A DNA stretch of 64,000 bases from JBIOJM01 sp044450785 (GCA_044450785.1 JBIOJM010000004.1:1-64000), one strand, 5' to 3'; counted from the first letter of the stretch, positions 34,540 through 43,367 are shown. The notes: generated from the sequence alone by a model not told the origin. A program made the numbers and translations.

Positions 34540-35091
34540 ATGTCGCGGATTGGACGCAAGCCGGTTCCGGTGCCGCCGGCCGTGAAGATCTCGATCGCCG
34601 ACTTGACCATCCAGGTCGAAGGGCCCAAGGGGAAGCTCAGCTACAAGCACCGGCCCGAGATTGACGTCGCATTCGACGAGGCCGGCCGCCAGATCCTCGT
34701 CACCCGGCACGACGATGAGCGCGTCAACCGGTCGCTGCACGGGCTGACCCGCAGCCTGGTCGCCAACATGGTCGAGGGGGTCACGAGCGGTTACACCAAG
34801 AAGCTGGAGATCGTCGGCGTCGGCTACCAGGCTCAACTTAAAAAGGCGAACACGGTCGCGCTGCAGGTCGGCTATGCCAACCAAGTCGTGCTGGAAGCAC
34901 CGGCGGGGGTGACGGTGGTGGTGCCGGATCCGACGCATATCACGATCAGCGGGCCCGACAAGCATGACGTCGGCCAGTTCGCCGCCGTCGTCCGAAAGGT
35001 ACGCCCCCCAGAGCCTTACAAGGGCAAGGGGATTCGCTACGAAGGCGAGTTCGTCCGCCGCAAGGCCGGCAAGGCATTCGGCTCGAAGTGA
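34540..35091 (+). CDS. rplF: 50S ribosomal protein L6
   Basis: This 183-residue protein is a complete L6 with MSRIGRKPVPVPPAVKIS, the VEGPKGKLSYKH strand, GLTRSLVANMVEGVTSGYTKKLEI and the C-terminal PEPYKGKGIRYEGEFVRRKAGK. L6 sits near the factor-binding site. GGAGG precedes the ATG. rplR follows after 99 bp. Confidence 0.97.
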   Translation: MSRIGRKPVPVPPAVKISIADLTIQVEGPKGKLSYKHRPEIDVAFDEAGRQILVTRHDDERVNRSLHGLTRSLVANMVEGVTSGYTKKLEIVGVGYQAQLKKANTVALQVGYANQVVLEAPAGVTVVVPDPTHITISGPDKHDVGQFAAVVRKVRPPEPYKGKGIRYEGEFVRRKAGKAFGSK

Positions 35092-35190
35092 TGACGATCG
35101 ACCGAACCGGTGAAGACCGAGAACCCAGGACCCACGCCGAGACCATCACCGAGTGCAATCGAAAATCGAAAATAGCAAGAGGATCGTTTC

Positions 35191-35568
35191 GTGAACATTG
35201 CAAACCAGCAACGGCTCGTGCAAACCCGCCGGCTGCGGCGTCAGCACCGGGTCCGCAACCGGATGTTTGGAACTCCGGAACGGCCGCGGCTCGCGGTCTT
35301 CCGCAGCTCGAAGCACATTTACGCGCAGATGGTCAACGACCAGTCCGGAACCACGCTGGCCTCGGCCAGCACCCGGGACCCCGAGGTGAGGGCGCAGCTC
35401 AAATACGGCGGCAACAAGGCCGCCGCGGCCTTGGTCGGCCGTGTGGTCGCCGAGCGTGCCAAAAAGGCCGGTATTGACAAGGTTTGCTTCGACCGCCGAA
35501 GCTACAAGTATCATGGGCGCGTCGCGGCGCTGGCGCAGGCTGCCCGCGAAGCGGGGTTGCAGTTTTGA
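35191..35568 (+). CDS. rplR: 50S ribosomal protein L18
   Basis: This 125-residue protein starts at a GTG and shows the L18 pattern RRLRRQHRVRNRMFGTPERP, RLAVFRSSKHIYAQMVND, AALVGRVVAERAKKAGIDKV and FDRRSYKYHGRVAALAQAAREAGLQF. L18 binds 5S rRNA with L5 and L25. AAGAGG lies upstream. rpsE starts 17 bp after the stop. Confidence 0.95.
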   Translation: MNIANQQRLVQTRRLRRQHRVRNRMFGTPERPRLAVFRSSKHIYAQMVNDQSGTTLASASTRDPEVRAQLKYGGNKAAAALVGRVVAERAKKAGIDKVCFDRRSYKYHGRVAALAQAAREAGLQF

Positions 35569-35585
35569 GGGAGAGGAGTTCGTCC

Positions 35586-36083
35586 GTGTCGAGCGATGGT
35601 CGTGAACGCGATCGCGATCGTGGGGAATGGAGCGAGAGCGTGGTGTCGATCCGACGCTGCGCGGCGGTGGTCAAGGGAGGCCGGCGATTCAGCTTCAATG
35701 CCTTGGTCGTCGTTGGTAACGGCCGCGGGCAGGTGGGCTGGGGCTATGGCAAGGCCAACGAGGTCCCTCCCGCGGTCGAAAAGGGCGTCAAGGACGCCCA
35801 CAAGCAAATGAAGCGGGTCAACCTCAGAGGAGGGACGATCCCCCATATGGTCATCGGCCGGTTCGGGGCGGCCAAGGTCATGTTGATGCCGGCAAGCCCC
35901 GGGACGGGCGTCATCGCCGGGGGTGCCGTGCGCGCCGTGGTCCAATCCGCCGGAGTCAAGGACATCCTGACCAAGAGCTTCGGCTCGAACAACAAGCTGA
36001 ACCTCGTCAAGGCCGCGATCAACGGCTTGCTGCAACTTCGAACCAAGGACGAGATTGCTCGTCTGCGAGGAGTGCCCCTGTAA
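35586..36083 (+). CDS. rpsE: 30S ribosomal protein S5
   Basis: This 165-residue protein has VVSIRRCAAVVKGGRRFSFNALVVVGNGRGQVGWGYGKA, the double-stranded-RNA-binding fold of S5, and VLMLPASPGT-type sequence MLMPASPGTGVIAGGAVRAV. S5 affects decoding accuracy. The GTG at 35586 is chosen because GGGAGAGGAG precedes it by 6 bases. Its stop shares one base with the rplO start (TAATG). rpmD (L30), often next, is absent. Confidence 0.95.
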   Translation: MSSDGRERDRDRGEWSESVVSIRRCAAVVKGGRRFSFNALVVVGNGRGQVGWGYGKANEVPPAVEKGVKDAHKQMKRVNLRGGTIPHMVIGRFGAAKVMLMPASPGTGVIAGGAVRAVVQSAGVKDILTKSFGSNNKLNLVKAAINGLLQLRTKDEIARLRGVPL

Positions 36084-36586
36084 TGCAATTACACGACGTC
36101 CATCAGGGGATCCACCGCCGCAAGAAGCGGAAGCGGATCGGCCGGGGGATCGGCTCGGGGCACGGCAAAACCTCGGGGAAGGGGCACAAGGGCCACGCCT
36201 CGCGCCAGGGGTTCAAGCTCAGCCCCATCTTCGAGGGGGGCCAGATGCCCCTGGCCCGCCGGGTGCCCAAGCGCGGATTTCTCAACGGCCCGTTCAAGAA
36301 AAGCTACGCCATCGTCAATCTGGCCGAGCTGGAGGCCAGGTTCGATCCGGGCACGGTCGTCGATGAAAAATCGCTGCGAGCGACGGGACTGGTCAAGGGC
36401 CAGGAGTTCGACGGCATCAAGATCCTGGGCAACGGCGCGCTGACCAAACGCCTGGAGGTGCATGCCACCAAGTTCAGCGGCTCGGCCGCCTCCAAGATCG
36501 CCGCCGCCGGCGGCAAGACCGTCGTCGTTCCGTACAAACCACACGCGGTCCCTGGGCGGCCGCAGGTGGACCCCCAGGCCGTCTAG
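36083..36586 (+). CDS. rplO: 50S ribosomal protein L15
   Basis: This 167-residue protein has the glycine-rich L15 N-terminus, KRKRIGRGIGSGHGKTSGKGHKG, followed by EGGQMPLARRVPKRGF and the C-terminal KFSGSAASKIAAAGG. L15 organises 23S rRNA late in assembly. The ATG overlaps the rpsE stop by one base. The next gene is not secY but a toxin-antitoxin pair 119 bp downstream. Confidence 0.96.
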   Translation: MQLHDVHQGIHRRKKRKRIGRGIGSGHGKTSGKGHKGHASRQGFKLSPIFEGGQMPLARRVPKRGFLNGPFKKSYAIVNLAELEARFDPGTVVDEKSLRATGLVKGQEFDGIKILGNGALTKRLEVHATKFSGSAASKIAAAGGKTVVVPYKPHAVPGRPQVDPQAV

Positions 36587-36705
36587 CGGCCAGGTGGCAA
36601 GCGCCTGCGATCGGCGGGCCGCGGCAGTACTATTCATCACGGACGTTTCCTGTCAGGTAATTGACCTGAGCTCTGCTATGTCACAATTGGGGAGGTTATC
36701 CGGGC

Positions 36706-36930
36706 ATGAACGAGACCCTGAATGAGCTGGGGATCGACCGCCTGAGCGTTCCCGAGCGACTCGAGTTGATCGGCCTGATATGGGATAGCATTCCTACGAA
36801 TGACCAAGTCCTACCGATCCCGGATTGGCACATCCGCGAGCTGGAACGGCGCACGGCCGCCGCGGAAGCAGACCCTGGGGCGGCCGTTCCGTGGGAGGCG
36901 GTCAAGGCCCGCTTGATGGAACGTCCATGA
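36706..36930 (+). CDS. Addiction-module antitoxin component
   Basis: This 74-residue protein has the pattern of the putative addiction-module component family: LSVPERLELIGLIWDSI, then PDWHIRELERRTAAAEADPG and PWEAVKARL. Such proteins neutralise ParE/RelE toxins and often repress their operon. It overlaps the toxin gene by 4 bases (ATGA). The pair is inserted between rplO and secY in the spc operon, an unusual place for a plasmid-like stability module. Confidence 0.85.
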   Translation: MNETLNELGIDRLSVPERLELIGLIWDSIPTNDQVLPIPDWHIRELERRTAAAEADPGAAVPWEAVKARLMERP

Positions 36931-37223
36931 GCCTGCCTGTGGTCCTTCGCCCGGAGGTCGAGCAGGATCTGCTCACGGCCCGGGATTGGTATGATCAGCA
37001 GCAGGACGGTCTGGGCGATAAGTTCACAGCAGAGATCTCCGTCGTCTTCGATCGGTTGGCCGAGATGCCCGAGTTGTACGCTGTCGCCTGGAGGGACGTC
37101 CGGACGTGTCGTCCAAGACGGTTTCCTTATGTGGTCTACTATCGGGTCTTGACCGACCGAGTGGAAGTGTTTGCGGTGCTGCACGGAAGCCGAGACCCGT
37201 CCTCATGGCAGTCGCGTGCCTGA
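36927..37223 (+). CDS. RelE/ParE-family toxin
   Basis: This 98-residue protein has the RelE/ParE fold: LRPEVEQDLLTARDWYDQQQDGLGDKF, a strand FPYVVYYRVLTDRVEVFAVLHGSRDP near the end. Family toxins cleave mRNA in the ribosome (RelE) or poison gyrase (ParE); which applies is not clear. Translation is coupled to the antitoxin by ATGA. The module sits 136 bp before secY on the same strand. Confidence 0.87.
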   Translation: MSLPVVLRPEVEQDLLTARDWYDQQQDGLGDKFTAEISVVFDRLAEMPELYAVAWRDVRTCRPRRFPYVVYYRVLTDRVEVFAVLHGSRDPSSWQSRA

Positions 37224-37358
37224 CGCGGGGGCAGGGTGGACCCGGCTGGCGATCGGCGCGGCAACGACGTCCTATTCTTGTAACGGTCATTCTCCCGATC
37301 GGACGGTGAGGTTGACCCCCATGGTGATCAAGGCGCCGTATTGAGGAGGTGATCGCCC

Positions 37359-38741
37359 GTGGATAAACTGCTCACGATCTTCAAGGTTCCCGAGCTGCGG
37401 CGCAAGATCATGTTCACGGCCCTGCTCCTGGCCATCTACCGGCTCGGCTTCTATGTGCCGCTGCCGGTTGTCGACCAGTCGCACCTGAAAAACTGGGAGG
37501 AGCAGCAAAGCGGCAATACCGCGGGCAAGCTCTTCGGCACCGTGGCGATGTTCGGCGGCACCTCGATCGGCATGAGCACCATCTTCGGGCTGGGGATCAT
37601 GCCCTACATCTCGGCTTCGATCATCTTTCAGCTTCTGGCGAGCGTCGTCCCCTCGCTGGAAGCCATGATGAAGGAGGGAGAAAGCGGGCGGAAGCGGATC
37701 AACGAGTACACCCGCTACGCCACCGTCGCGCTCTGCGCCGTCCAGAGCGCGTTCTGGGTGCAGTACATGATGAGTCCACAGATGAATGTGGTACGTGCCG
37801 AGTATCGCAACTTCGGCAACGGCCTGGTGTGCGTGTGCATCATGACGGCCGGCACGATTTTCTTGATGTGGATCGGCGAGCAGATCGACGAGTACGGGAT
37901 CGGCAACGGGATCAGCCTCCTGATCATGGCCGGCATCCTGGCTCGGCTGCCGGTTGCCATCACGGGGCCGAACGGCCTGTGGTACAACTCGACCTCGAAG
38001 CTGAACGCCGAGGCGGGCAAGTACGGCATCACCACCATCTTGCTCTTGATCGGGCTGTTCATCGCGGTGGTGGTCGGCGTGATCGCGATCACCGAGAGCC
38101 AGCGGCGGATCCCGACCCAGTCGGCCAAGCACGTGCGCGGCCGCCGCGTCTTCGGCGGCACCAAGCAGTTCCTTCCCTTGAAGGTCAACCAGGCGGGCGT
38201 GATGCCGATCATCTTCGCCTCCAGCCTTTTGATCTTCCCCTCGTTTGTCTTCAACAGCCTGGCGAAGGCCACCTCCAACCTGCGCAACGAGAGCTGGAGC
38301 ATCGGCTCGTTGTTCGCCGGAATGTTTCAGGAGATCGCCGATGCCTTCCAGCGGCAGAGTTATATTTACACGGTCTGCTACATCATCCTGATCTACTTCT
38401 TCTGCTACTTCTGGACGGCGATCACCTTCAACCCCAAGGACATGGCCGACAACCTCAAGGACTACGGCAGCTTCATCCCCGGCTACCGGCCTGGCCGCCG
38501 CACCGCCGACTATCTCGAGAAAGTGATGCTCCGGATCACCTACGTCGGCGCGGCATTCTTGTCCTTGGTCGCGGTCATCCCCTCGCTTGTGCAGCAGGCG
38601 CTGAGTGTCGACTGGACCGTGGCGTCGTTCCTTGGCGGCACGGGCCTCTTGATCGTCATCAGCGTTTGCCTCGACCTGGTGCAGAAGATCGACAGCCACC
38701 TCATCATGCGAAACTACACCGGTCTGGTAAACCGGCGATGA
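37359..38741 (+). CDS. secY: Preprotein translocase subunit SecY
   Basis: This 460-residue protein matches SecY with ten membrane spans, including MFGGTSIGMSTIFGLGIMPYISASIIFQLL (plug region) and GIGNGISLLIMAGILARLP. SecY forms the protein-conducting channel with SecE and SecG. The GTG start at 37359 follows GAGGAGGTGATC, an almost complete match to the 16S anti-Shine-Dalgarno, by 8 bases. It follows the toxin-antitoxin pair and precedes map; adk is missing from this position. Confidence 0.96.
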   Translation: MDKLLTIFKVPELRRKIMFTALLLAIYRLGFYVPLPVVDQSHLKNWEEQQSGNTAGKLFGTVAMFGGTSIGMSTIFGLGIMPYISASIIFQLLASVVPSLEAMMKEGESGRKRINEYTRYATVALCAVQSAFWVQYMMSPQMNVVRAEYRNFGNGLVCVCIMTAGTIFLMWIGEQIDEYGIGNGISLLIMAGILARLPVAITGPNGLWYNSTSKLNAEAGKYGITTILLLIGLFIAVVVGVIAITESQRRIPTQSAKHVRGRRVFGGTKQFLPLKVNQAGVMPIIFASSLLIFPSFVFNSLAKATSNLRNESWSIGSLFAGMFQEIADAFQRQSYIYTVCYIILIYFFCYFWTAITFNPKDMADNLKDYGSFIPGYRPGRRTADYLEKVMLRITYVGAAFLSLVAVIPSLVQQALSVDWTVASFLGGTGLLIVISVCLDLVQKIDSHLIMRNYTGLVNRR

Positions 38742-38802
38742 GTTGATAACATCGAGTCGCCGTCCTCCGGAGGCGTCATCTTGGAGTAGAGGAGCCCGCG
38801 AC

Positions 38803-39735
38803 GTGTCTTCCCACAGAAACATGGGATCCCGGCCCCGATTGCCGGCGCTCTTTTCGGGGCTGACGCGCCGGCAGAAACCGGCGGGGGGAGGCGGCACGCG
38901 CGCCGAATCCCCTCCGGTGATCACGTTGAAGAGCCCACGGGAAATCGCCTTGATGCGCGAGGCGGGGCGGGTCGTCGCCAAGGCGCTGGACGACGTTCGC
39001 CGGATGGCCGTGCCGGGGGTGACCACCGCGGAGATGGACCAAGCCGTCGCCACCGTCTTCCGGGAACATGATGCCACCCCGTTGTTCCTGGGCTATCCCA
39101 GCTCGGTCAAGGGAAAGCCTCCCTTCCCCGCCGTGATTTGCGCGAGTGTCAACGAGCAGGTCGTCCACGGCATCCCCAACCGTCGCCCATTGCGCGAGGG
39201 GGACATCGTCTCGATCGACACAGGCTGCAAGGTCAACGGCTGGTGCGGCGACGCCGCGGTCACCCTGGCCATCGGCACGGTGCGGCCCGAGATCCAGAAG
39301 CTGCTCGACGTCACCACCGAGACCCTTTCGCTGGCCATCCGCGCCATGGGCCGCTGCCACTCCTGGTTGGAAGTCGCCAGCCTGATGGAACGCTACGTCA
39401 AGAGCCAGGGCCTGTACGTCGTCGAAAAGTTCGTCGGCCACGGCATCGGCCAGACCATGCATGAGGAGCCGCAGGTCCCTAATTTCGTGAGCAAGGGGCT
39501 GCGACAGCACGACATCAAGCTCGAACCCGGCGTCGTGCTGGCCATCGAGCCCATGGTCGCGCTCGGAACGAAAGAGGTTCGGACCCTCGACGACGGTTGG
39601 ACCGTCGAGACCAAGGATCGCCGTCCCAGCGCCCACTTCGAGCATACCGTCGCCATGACCCCCGACGGCCCGCGCGTGATCACCTATCTGGAGGACGCGG
39701 ACGCCGTTGCGACAGCGACTGTTTCATCCGGTTAA
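38803..39735 (+). CDS. map: Methionine aminopeptidase type I, N-terminal extension
   Basis: The 310-residue enzyme has all metal ligands of type I methionine aminopeptidase: the aspartates of SIDTG and GDAAVTL, the histidine of VGHGIGQ, and the glutamates of AIEPM and HFEHTVAM. It removes N-terminal methionine from new proteins. The GTG at 38803 follows GGAG by 8 bases and gives an extra basic, proline-rich 45-residue N-terminus before the ITLKSPREIALM start typical of the family. It follows secY as in many spc operons. Confidence 0.92.
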   Translation: MSSHRNMGSRPRLPALFSGLTRRQKPAGGGGTRAESPPVITLKSPREIALMREAGRVVAKALDDVRRMAVPGVTTAEMDQAVATVFREHDATPLFLGYPSSVKGKPPFPAVICASVNEQVVHGIPNRRPLREGDIVSIDTGCKVNGWCGDAAVTLAIGTVRPEIQKLLDVTTETLSLAIRAMGRCHSWLEVASLMERYVKSQGLYVVEKFVGHGIGQTMHEEPQVPNFVSKGLRQHDIKLEPGVVLAIEPMVALGTKEVRTLDDGWTVETKDRRPSAHFEHTVAMTPDGPRVITYLEDADAVATATVSSG

Positions 39736-39768
39736 GACGCTGGAGGGCCTCACTTGTGCGTGTGGCTT

Positions 39769-39784
39769 CGCGCAATGTTGCGCG
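39769..39784. promoter_or_regulatory. Perfect palindrome before rpmJ promoter
   Basis: CGCGCAATGTTGCGCG forms a 7-bp stem around TG. It ends 8 bp before the -35 box at 39793, so it could be an operator for the rpmJ-rpsM transcript. There is no T-run to suggest a terminator. Confidence 0.45.
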
Positions 39785-39792
39785 ATCCACTC

Positions 39793-39821
39793 TTGCGGAA
39801 CGGCAACCGCCCGACTATATT
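39793..39821 (+). promoter_or_regulatory. Sigma-70-type promoter before rpmJ
   Basis: TTGCGG (39793-39798) and TATATT (39816-39821) are spaced by 17 bp, a good housekeeping promoter. It would start the rpmJ-rpsM-rpsK-rpsD-rpoA-rplQ transcript, about 97 bp before the rpmJ start. Confidence 0.55.
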
Positions 39822-39917
39822 GGCTAAATTCGGCTTCGGCCTTGATGATATCATCTTGGGAATCAGGATGACCGCCGGCGCCTTCTGCCGGAAGCCATTT
39901 GAAGCGATTGAAAACTC

Positions 39918-40031
39918 ATGAAAGTGCGATCGAGTGTCAAGCGTATCTGTGAGAACTGCAAGATCGTGCGCCGCCAGGGCAAGGTCTACGTGATCTGCAC
40001 CAACCCTCGCCACAAGCAGCGGCAGGGCTGA
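39918..40031 (+). CDS. rpmJ: 50S ribosomal protein L36
   Basis: A 37-residue protein, MKVRSSVKRICENCKIVRRQ then GKVYVICTNPRHKQRQG, is typical zinc-binding L36 with the ligands C11, C14, C27 and H32. L36 sits near the GTPase-associated region of 23S rRNA. infA, often before rpmJ, is absent here. rpsM follows after 72 bp. Confidence 0.95.
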   Translation: MKVRSSVKRICENCKIVRRQGKVYVICTNPRHKQRQG

Positions 40032-40103
40032 TCGGGCGATGCCGGCCCAGAGCGCCCGGCCGAATTCAGTCTGAGCTGAAATGAACTTTCGGAGATCGTA
40101 CGG

Positions 40104-40487
40104 ATGCCTCGTATTCTCGGTGTCGATATTCCCAACGACAAGCGGGCGCTGATCTCGCTGCAATACATCTACGGGATCGGCCCGTACCTGGCCGGACTGC
40201 TCTGCCAGCGCACCGGGATCGACCCGAATAAACAGGCGCGCGACCTGAGTGAGGACGAGCTGGCCAAGCTGGCCTCGTTGCTGGACAACGATTTCACGGT
40301 CGAAGGCCAGCTTCGTCGCCAGGTGCAGCAGAACATCGCCCGGCTGCGCGACATCGGCTGCTATCGCGGTCTGCGTCACCGCAAGGGGCTGCCGGTCCGC
40401 GGCCAGCGGACACGAACCAACGCGCGGACCCGCAAGGGGCCCCGCAAAACGGTCGCCGGTAAAAAGGGCGTCAAGGAACTGCGGTAA
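40104..40487 (+). CDS. rpsM: 30S ribosomal protein S13
   Basis: This 127-residue protein matches S13: MPRILGVDIPNDKRALISLQYIYGIG, LRRQVQQNIARLRDIGCYRGLRHRKGLPVRGQRTRTNARTRKG. S13 contacts P-site tRNA and forms intersubunit bridges. It is normal length. rpsK follows after a 278-bp gap that carries a REP-like palindrome. Confidence 0.97.
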   Translation: MPRILGVDIPNDKRALISLQYIYGIGPYLAGLLCQRTGIDPNKQARDLSEDELAKLASLLDNDFTVEGQLRRQVQQNIARLRDIGCYRGLRHRKGLPVRGQRTRTNARTRKGPRKTVAGKKGVKELR

Positions 40488-40675
40488 CAGGATCGGTGAG
40501 CCGCGGGCCGTAGTCGAGCGGCTGCGCCCTTCCGGTCGACTTGGCCGGCTTGCTGAACGCGGCCGAGTCGTCGCGGGTCGGTCGCCATCGGTCGAGACGA
40601 CGGTCACTTCACCGGTCGGGCGGCGGGAACGAGTGCCGTTCGATGGACCGACGAGGTTGTGCTTCTTGTGCTCTA

Positions 40676-40699
40676 GTAGGGCCGGCACTCTTGCCGGCC
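40676..40699. repeat. REP-like palindrome before rpsK
   Basis: GGCCGGCACTCTTGCCGGCC is a 20-bp palindrome of the same family as the two at 2667-2715, preceded by the same GTAGG. It lies in the gap between rpsM and rpsK. Confidence 0.75.
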
Positions 40700-40765
40700 A
40701 AGACGAGTGTCAGCGAAAACTGCGGCGAACCGGACCAGGTCTGATTGAAGAGGAGCAACGAAACC

Positions 40766-41146
40766 GTGGCGAAGGCCAAGAAACGGAAGGCACGACGCAA
40801 CGTCAGCCGGGCGGTCGTGCACATCAAGGCGACATTCAACAACACGACGGTCACGATCACCGACCCCAACGGCGACGCGTTGTGCTGGGCCTCGTCGGGT
40901 ACCGTGGGTTTCAAGGGAAGCCGCAAGAGCACGCCGTTCGCCGCGCAGCGGGCTGCCGAGACCGCGGCGTCGGCCGCGACCAAGTACGGCGTCAAGGAGG
41001 TGGAGGTCAAGGTCAAGGGGCCTGGCTCGGGGCGAGAAAGCGCGATCACGGCGATCCAGGCGTCCGGCCTGCTGATCAAGGCCATCGAAGACGTGACGCC
41101 GCTGCCTCACAACGGCTGCCGCCCCCCAAAGAAACGCCGGGTCTAG
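40766..41146 (+). CDS. rpsK: 30S ribosomal protein S11
   Basis: This 126-residue protein has VHIKATFNNTTVTITDPNGD, SSGTVGFKGSRKSTPFAAQRAAE and the C-terminal PLPHNGCRPPKKRRV, all S11 hallmarks. S11 is in the platform of the 30S subunit near the E site. The GTG at 40766 follows GAGGAG by about 11 bases; a TTG at 40745 is less likely. Confidence 0.95.
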   Translation: MAKAKKRKARRNVSRAVVHIKATFNNTTVTITDPNGDALCWASSGTVGFKGSRKSTPFAAQRAAETAASAATKYGVKEVEVKVKGPGSGRESAITAIQASGLLIKAIEDVTPLPHNGCRPPKKRRV

Positions 41147-41201
41147 GCTAGGTCTCTTTCGATTTCACGAGTTCCACTCGACCGAGGGTTGCTGATCCGC
41201 C

Positions 41202-41831
41202 ATGGGACGTCATATTGGACCGGTTTGTCGACTGTGCCGTCGCGAAGGCACGAAGCTTTTCTTGAAAGGGACCCGGTGCGACACGCCCAAGTGCGCGGTC
41301 GATCGTCGCGATGGCGTGCCGGGCATGCATCAATTCCGCCGCAGCAAGCCGAGCGAGTATGCCATTCGGCTGCGGGAGAAACAAAAGGTCAAGCGATACT
41401 ACGGGATCTTCGAGCGCCAGTTCCGCAAGTATTACGAAGAGGCCAGCCGGCGGCCGGGGAACACCGGCGATGCACTGATGTCGCTCTTGGAGCGGCGGCT
41501 GGACAACGTGGTCGCGCGGCTGGGGTTTGCCGCCAGCCGCCCGCAAGCCCGGCAGATGGTCACGCACGGGCACATCACGGTGAATGGACGGAAGCTCGAC
41601 ATTCCCAGCTACATGGTCCGTCCCGGCGATCAGATCCAGGTCAAGGACCGCGACCACTCTCGGAAGATGGCGGCCGATCACCTGGCCACCGGAAGCAACT
41701 CACCGGTCCCTGAGTGGCTGGACAGGATCAGCACTGACCCGCCCGACGCGCGCGTGAGCCGTTTGCCCACCGCGCAAGACGTCGGGCTGCCTGTGACGCC
41801 CCAGTTGATCATCGAGTTGTTGAGCCGCTGA
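41202..41831 (+). CDS. rpsD: 30S ribosomal protein S4
   Basis: This 209-residue protein has the four-cysteine zinc type N-terminus (CRLC and CDTPKC), EKQKVKRYYGIFERQFRKYY, and an S4 RNA-binding domain with RLDNVVARLGFAASRPQARQMVTHGHITVNG. S4 nucleates 30S assembly and affects fidelity, and in many bacteria regulates the alpha operon. rpoA follows after 39 bp. Confidence 0.97.
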   Translation: MGRHIGPVCRLCRREGTKLFLKGTRCDTPKCAVDRRDGVPGMHQFRRSKPSEYAIRLREKQKVKRYYGIFERQFRKYYEEASRRPGNTGDALMSLLERRLDNVVARLGFAASRPQARQMVTHGHITVNGRKLDIPSYMVRPGDQIQVKDRDHSRKMAADHLATGSNSPVPEWLDRISTDPPDARVSRLPTAQDVGLPVTPQLIIELLSR

Positions 41832-41870
41832 CGACGCCCGGTCGATCGCTTTTTGGATGGGGAGATAACG

Positions 41871-42872
41871 ATGCGTATCCGTTGGCGTGGCCTCGAACTG
41901 CCCAGCCGGGTCATCTGCAACCGCGAGACGTTGAGCGACACGTTCGGCGAATTTCACGTCGAACCCTTCGAGCGTGGCTTCGGCCATACCGTCGGCAACA
42001 GCTTGCGGCGAATCCTGCTCTCGAGCCTGGAGGGCAGCGCCATCACGAAGATCAAGATTCTCGGGGTTCAGCACGAGTTCTCCTCGATCCCCGGGATGGT
42101 CGACGACATCACGGACCTGGTCTTGAACGTCAAGCTGCTGGTGGTCAAGAACCACTCCGAGGCGTCCCGGACCATCCGGATCGACCGAGAACGCCGGGGC
42201 GTCGTGACCGCCGCCGACATCCTCCACGATGAGTCGGTCGAGATCATCAACCCCGACCACATCCTCTGCACGCTGACCGACGACGTGGCATTCCACCTGG
42301 AAATGACCGTCGAGAACGGGCGCGGCTACCGCACCGCCGCCGAGGGGCACGTCGAGGACGTCGAGATCGGCGTCATTCCGATCGACGCCAGCTTCAGCCC
42401 CGTCCAGCGGGTTGAATACCACGTCGAGAACACGCGCGTCGGCCAGCGGACCAACTACGACAAGCTGATCTTGCGCATCTGGACAACGGGGGTCCTCAGC
42501 CCCGAGATGGCCTTGGTCGAGGCCGCCAAGATTCTCCGTAAGCACTTGAACCCGTTCGTCCAGTACAACGAGCCCGGCCCGGGCCTGCCGTCCGAGTCGC
42601 TATCAGGCGACGGCGCTCAACACATGCCGGTCGACGCCGAGCTGGAACGGAAGCTCGAGATGAGCCTGGCGGAGCTCGAACTGTCCGTCCGCGCCACCAA
42701 CTGCCTGGAAAGCGAAGGGATCACCACGGTCCGCCACCTGGTCAGCCGCAGCGAAGATCAGCTCTTGAACGTCCGCAACTTCGGTGAAACCACCCTCAAG
42801 GAAGTCCGCGCCAAGCTGCACGAGATCGGATTGGACCTGGGAATGAACGTGCCGCTCAAGCCTGGCGCCTGA
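41871..42872 (+). CDS. rpoA: DNA-directed RNA polymerase alpha subunit
   Basis: This 333-residue protein has the alpha N-terminal dimerisation domain (FERGFGHTVGNSLRRILLSSLEG) and the C-terminal domain (about residues 255-325) with LELSVRATNCLESEGITTVRHLV and GETTLKEVRAKL, which contacts UP elements and activators. The ATG at 41871 follows GGGGAG. Position after rpsD and before rplQ is the standard alpha operon order. Confidence 0.96.
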   Translation: MRIRWRGLELPSRVICNRETLSDTFGEFHVEPFERGFGHTVGNSLRRILLSSLEGSAITKIKILGVQHEFSSIPGMVDDITDLVLNVKLLVVKNHSEASRTIRIDRERRGVVTAADILHDESVEIINPDHILCTLTDDVAFHLEMTVENGRGYRTAAEGHVEDVEIGVIPIDASFSPVQRVEYHVENTRVGQRTNYDKLILRIWTTGVLSPEMALVEAAKILRKHLNPFVQYNEPGPGLPSESLSGDGAQHMPVDAELERKLEMSLAELELSVRATNCLESEGITTVRHLVSRSEDQLLNVRNFGETTLKEVRAKLHEIGLDLGMNVPLKPGA

Positions 42873-42901
42873 GTCGCCACCAACCACGCAAATCGAAAAC
42901 C

Positions 42902-43321
42902 ATGCGACACCAAAAAGCCGGCCGCAAATTCAAACGGTCACCCTCGCATCGCCGGATGCTCCTGCGCAATCTGGCCACCGCGCTCCTGGAGCACGGCAAG
43001 ATCCGGACCACCCTGGCCAAAGCCAAGGAAGTCCAGCCTTTCACCGAGAAGCTGATCACGCTCGCCAAGGACGGCTGGGACCTGAACCGTTTCCGCCGCT
43101 GTCTGGCCGTGCTGACCAGCAAGAAGGTCGCGTTTGACCTGTTCCATGAGATCGGCCCGCGGTACAAGGAGCGGTCGGGTGGCTACACCCGGATCTACAA
43201 ACTGGCCAAGGTCCGCCAGGGAGACGCTGCCCCGATGGCCGTGATCGCCCTTCTCGGAGAGAAGGACGCAATCAAGGCCCCGACCAAGCCGGCCGTCGTC
43301 GGCTCGTCCCGCGGCACGTGA
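42902..43321 (+). CDS. rplQ: 50S ribosomal protein L17
   Basis: This 139-residue protein has MRHQKAGRKFKRSPSHRRMLLRNLATALLEHGKIRTTLAKAKE and RSGGYTRIYKLAKVRQGDAAPMAVIAL, typical of L17. L17 lies near the tunnel exit. It ends the ribosomal cluster; a stable stem-loop follows at 43368. Confidence 0.96.
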   Translation: MRHQKAGRKFKRSPSHRRMLLRNLATALLEHGKIRTTLAKAKEVQPFTEKLITLAKDGWDLNRFRRCLAVLTSKKVAFDLFHEIGPRYKERSGGYTRIYKLAKVRQGDAAPMAVIALLGEKDAIKAPTKPAVVGSSRGT

Positions 43322-43367
43322 TCGCGATCAACGTCTGCTCGAAGCCGTGATGAGAGCTCAGGAAGAC

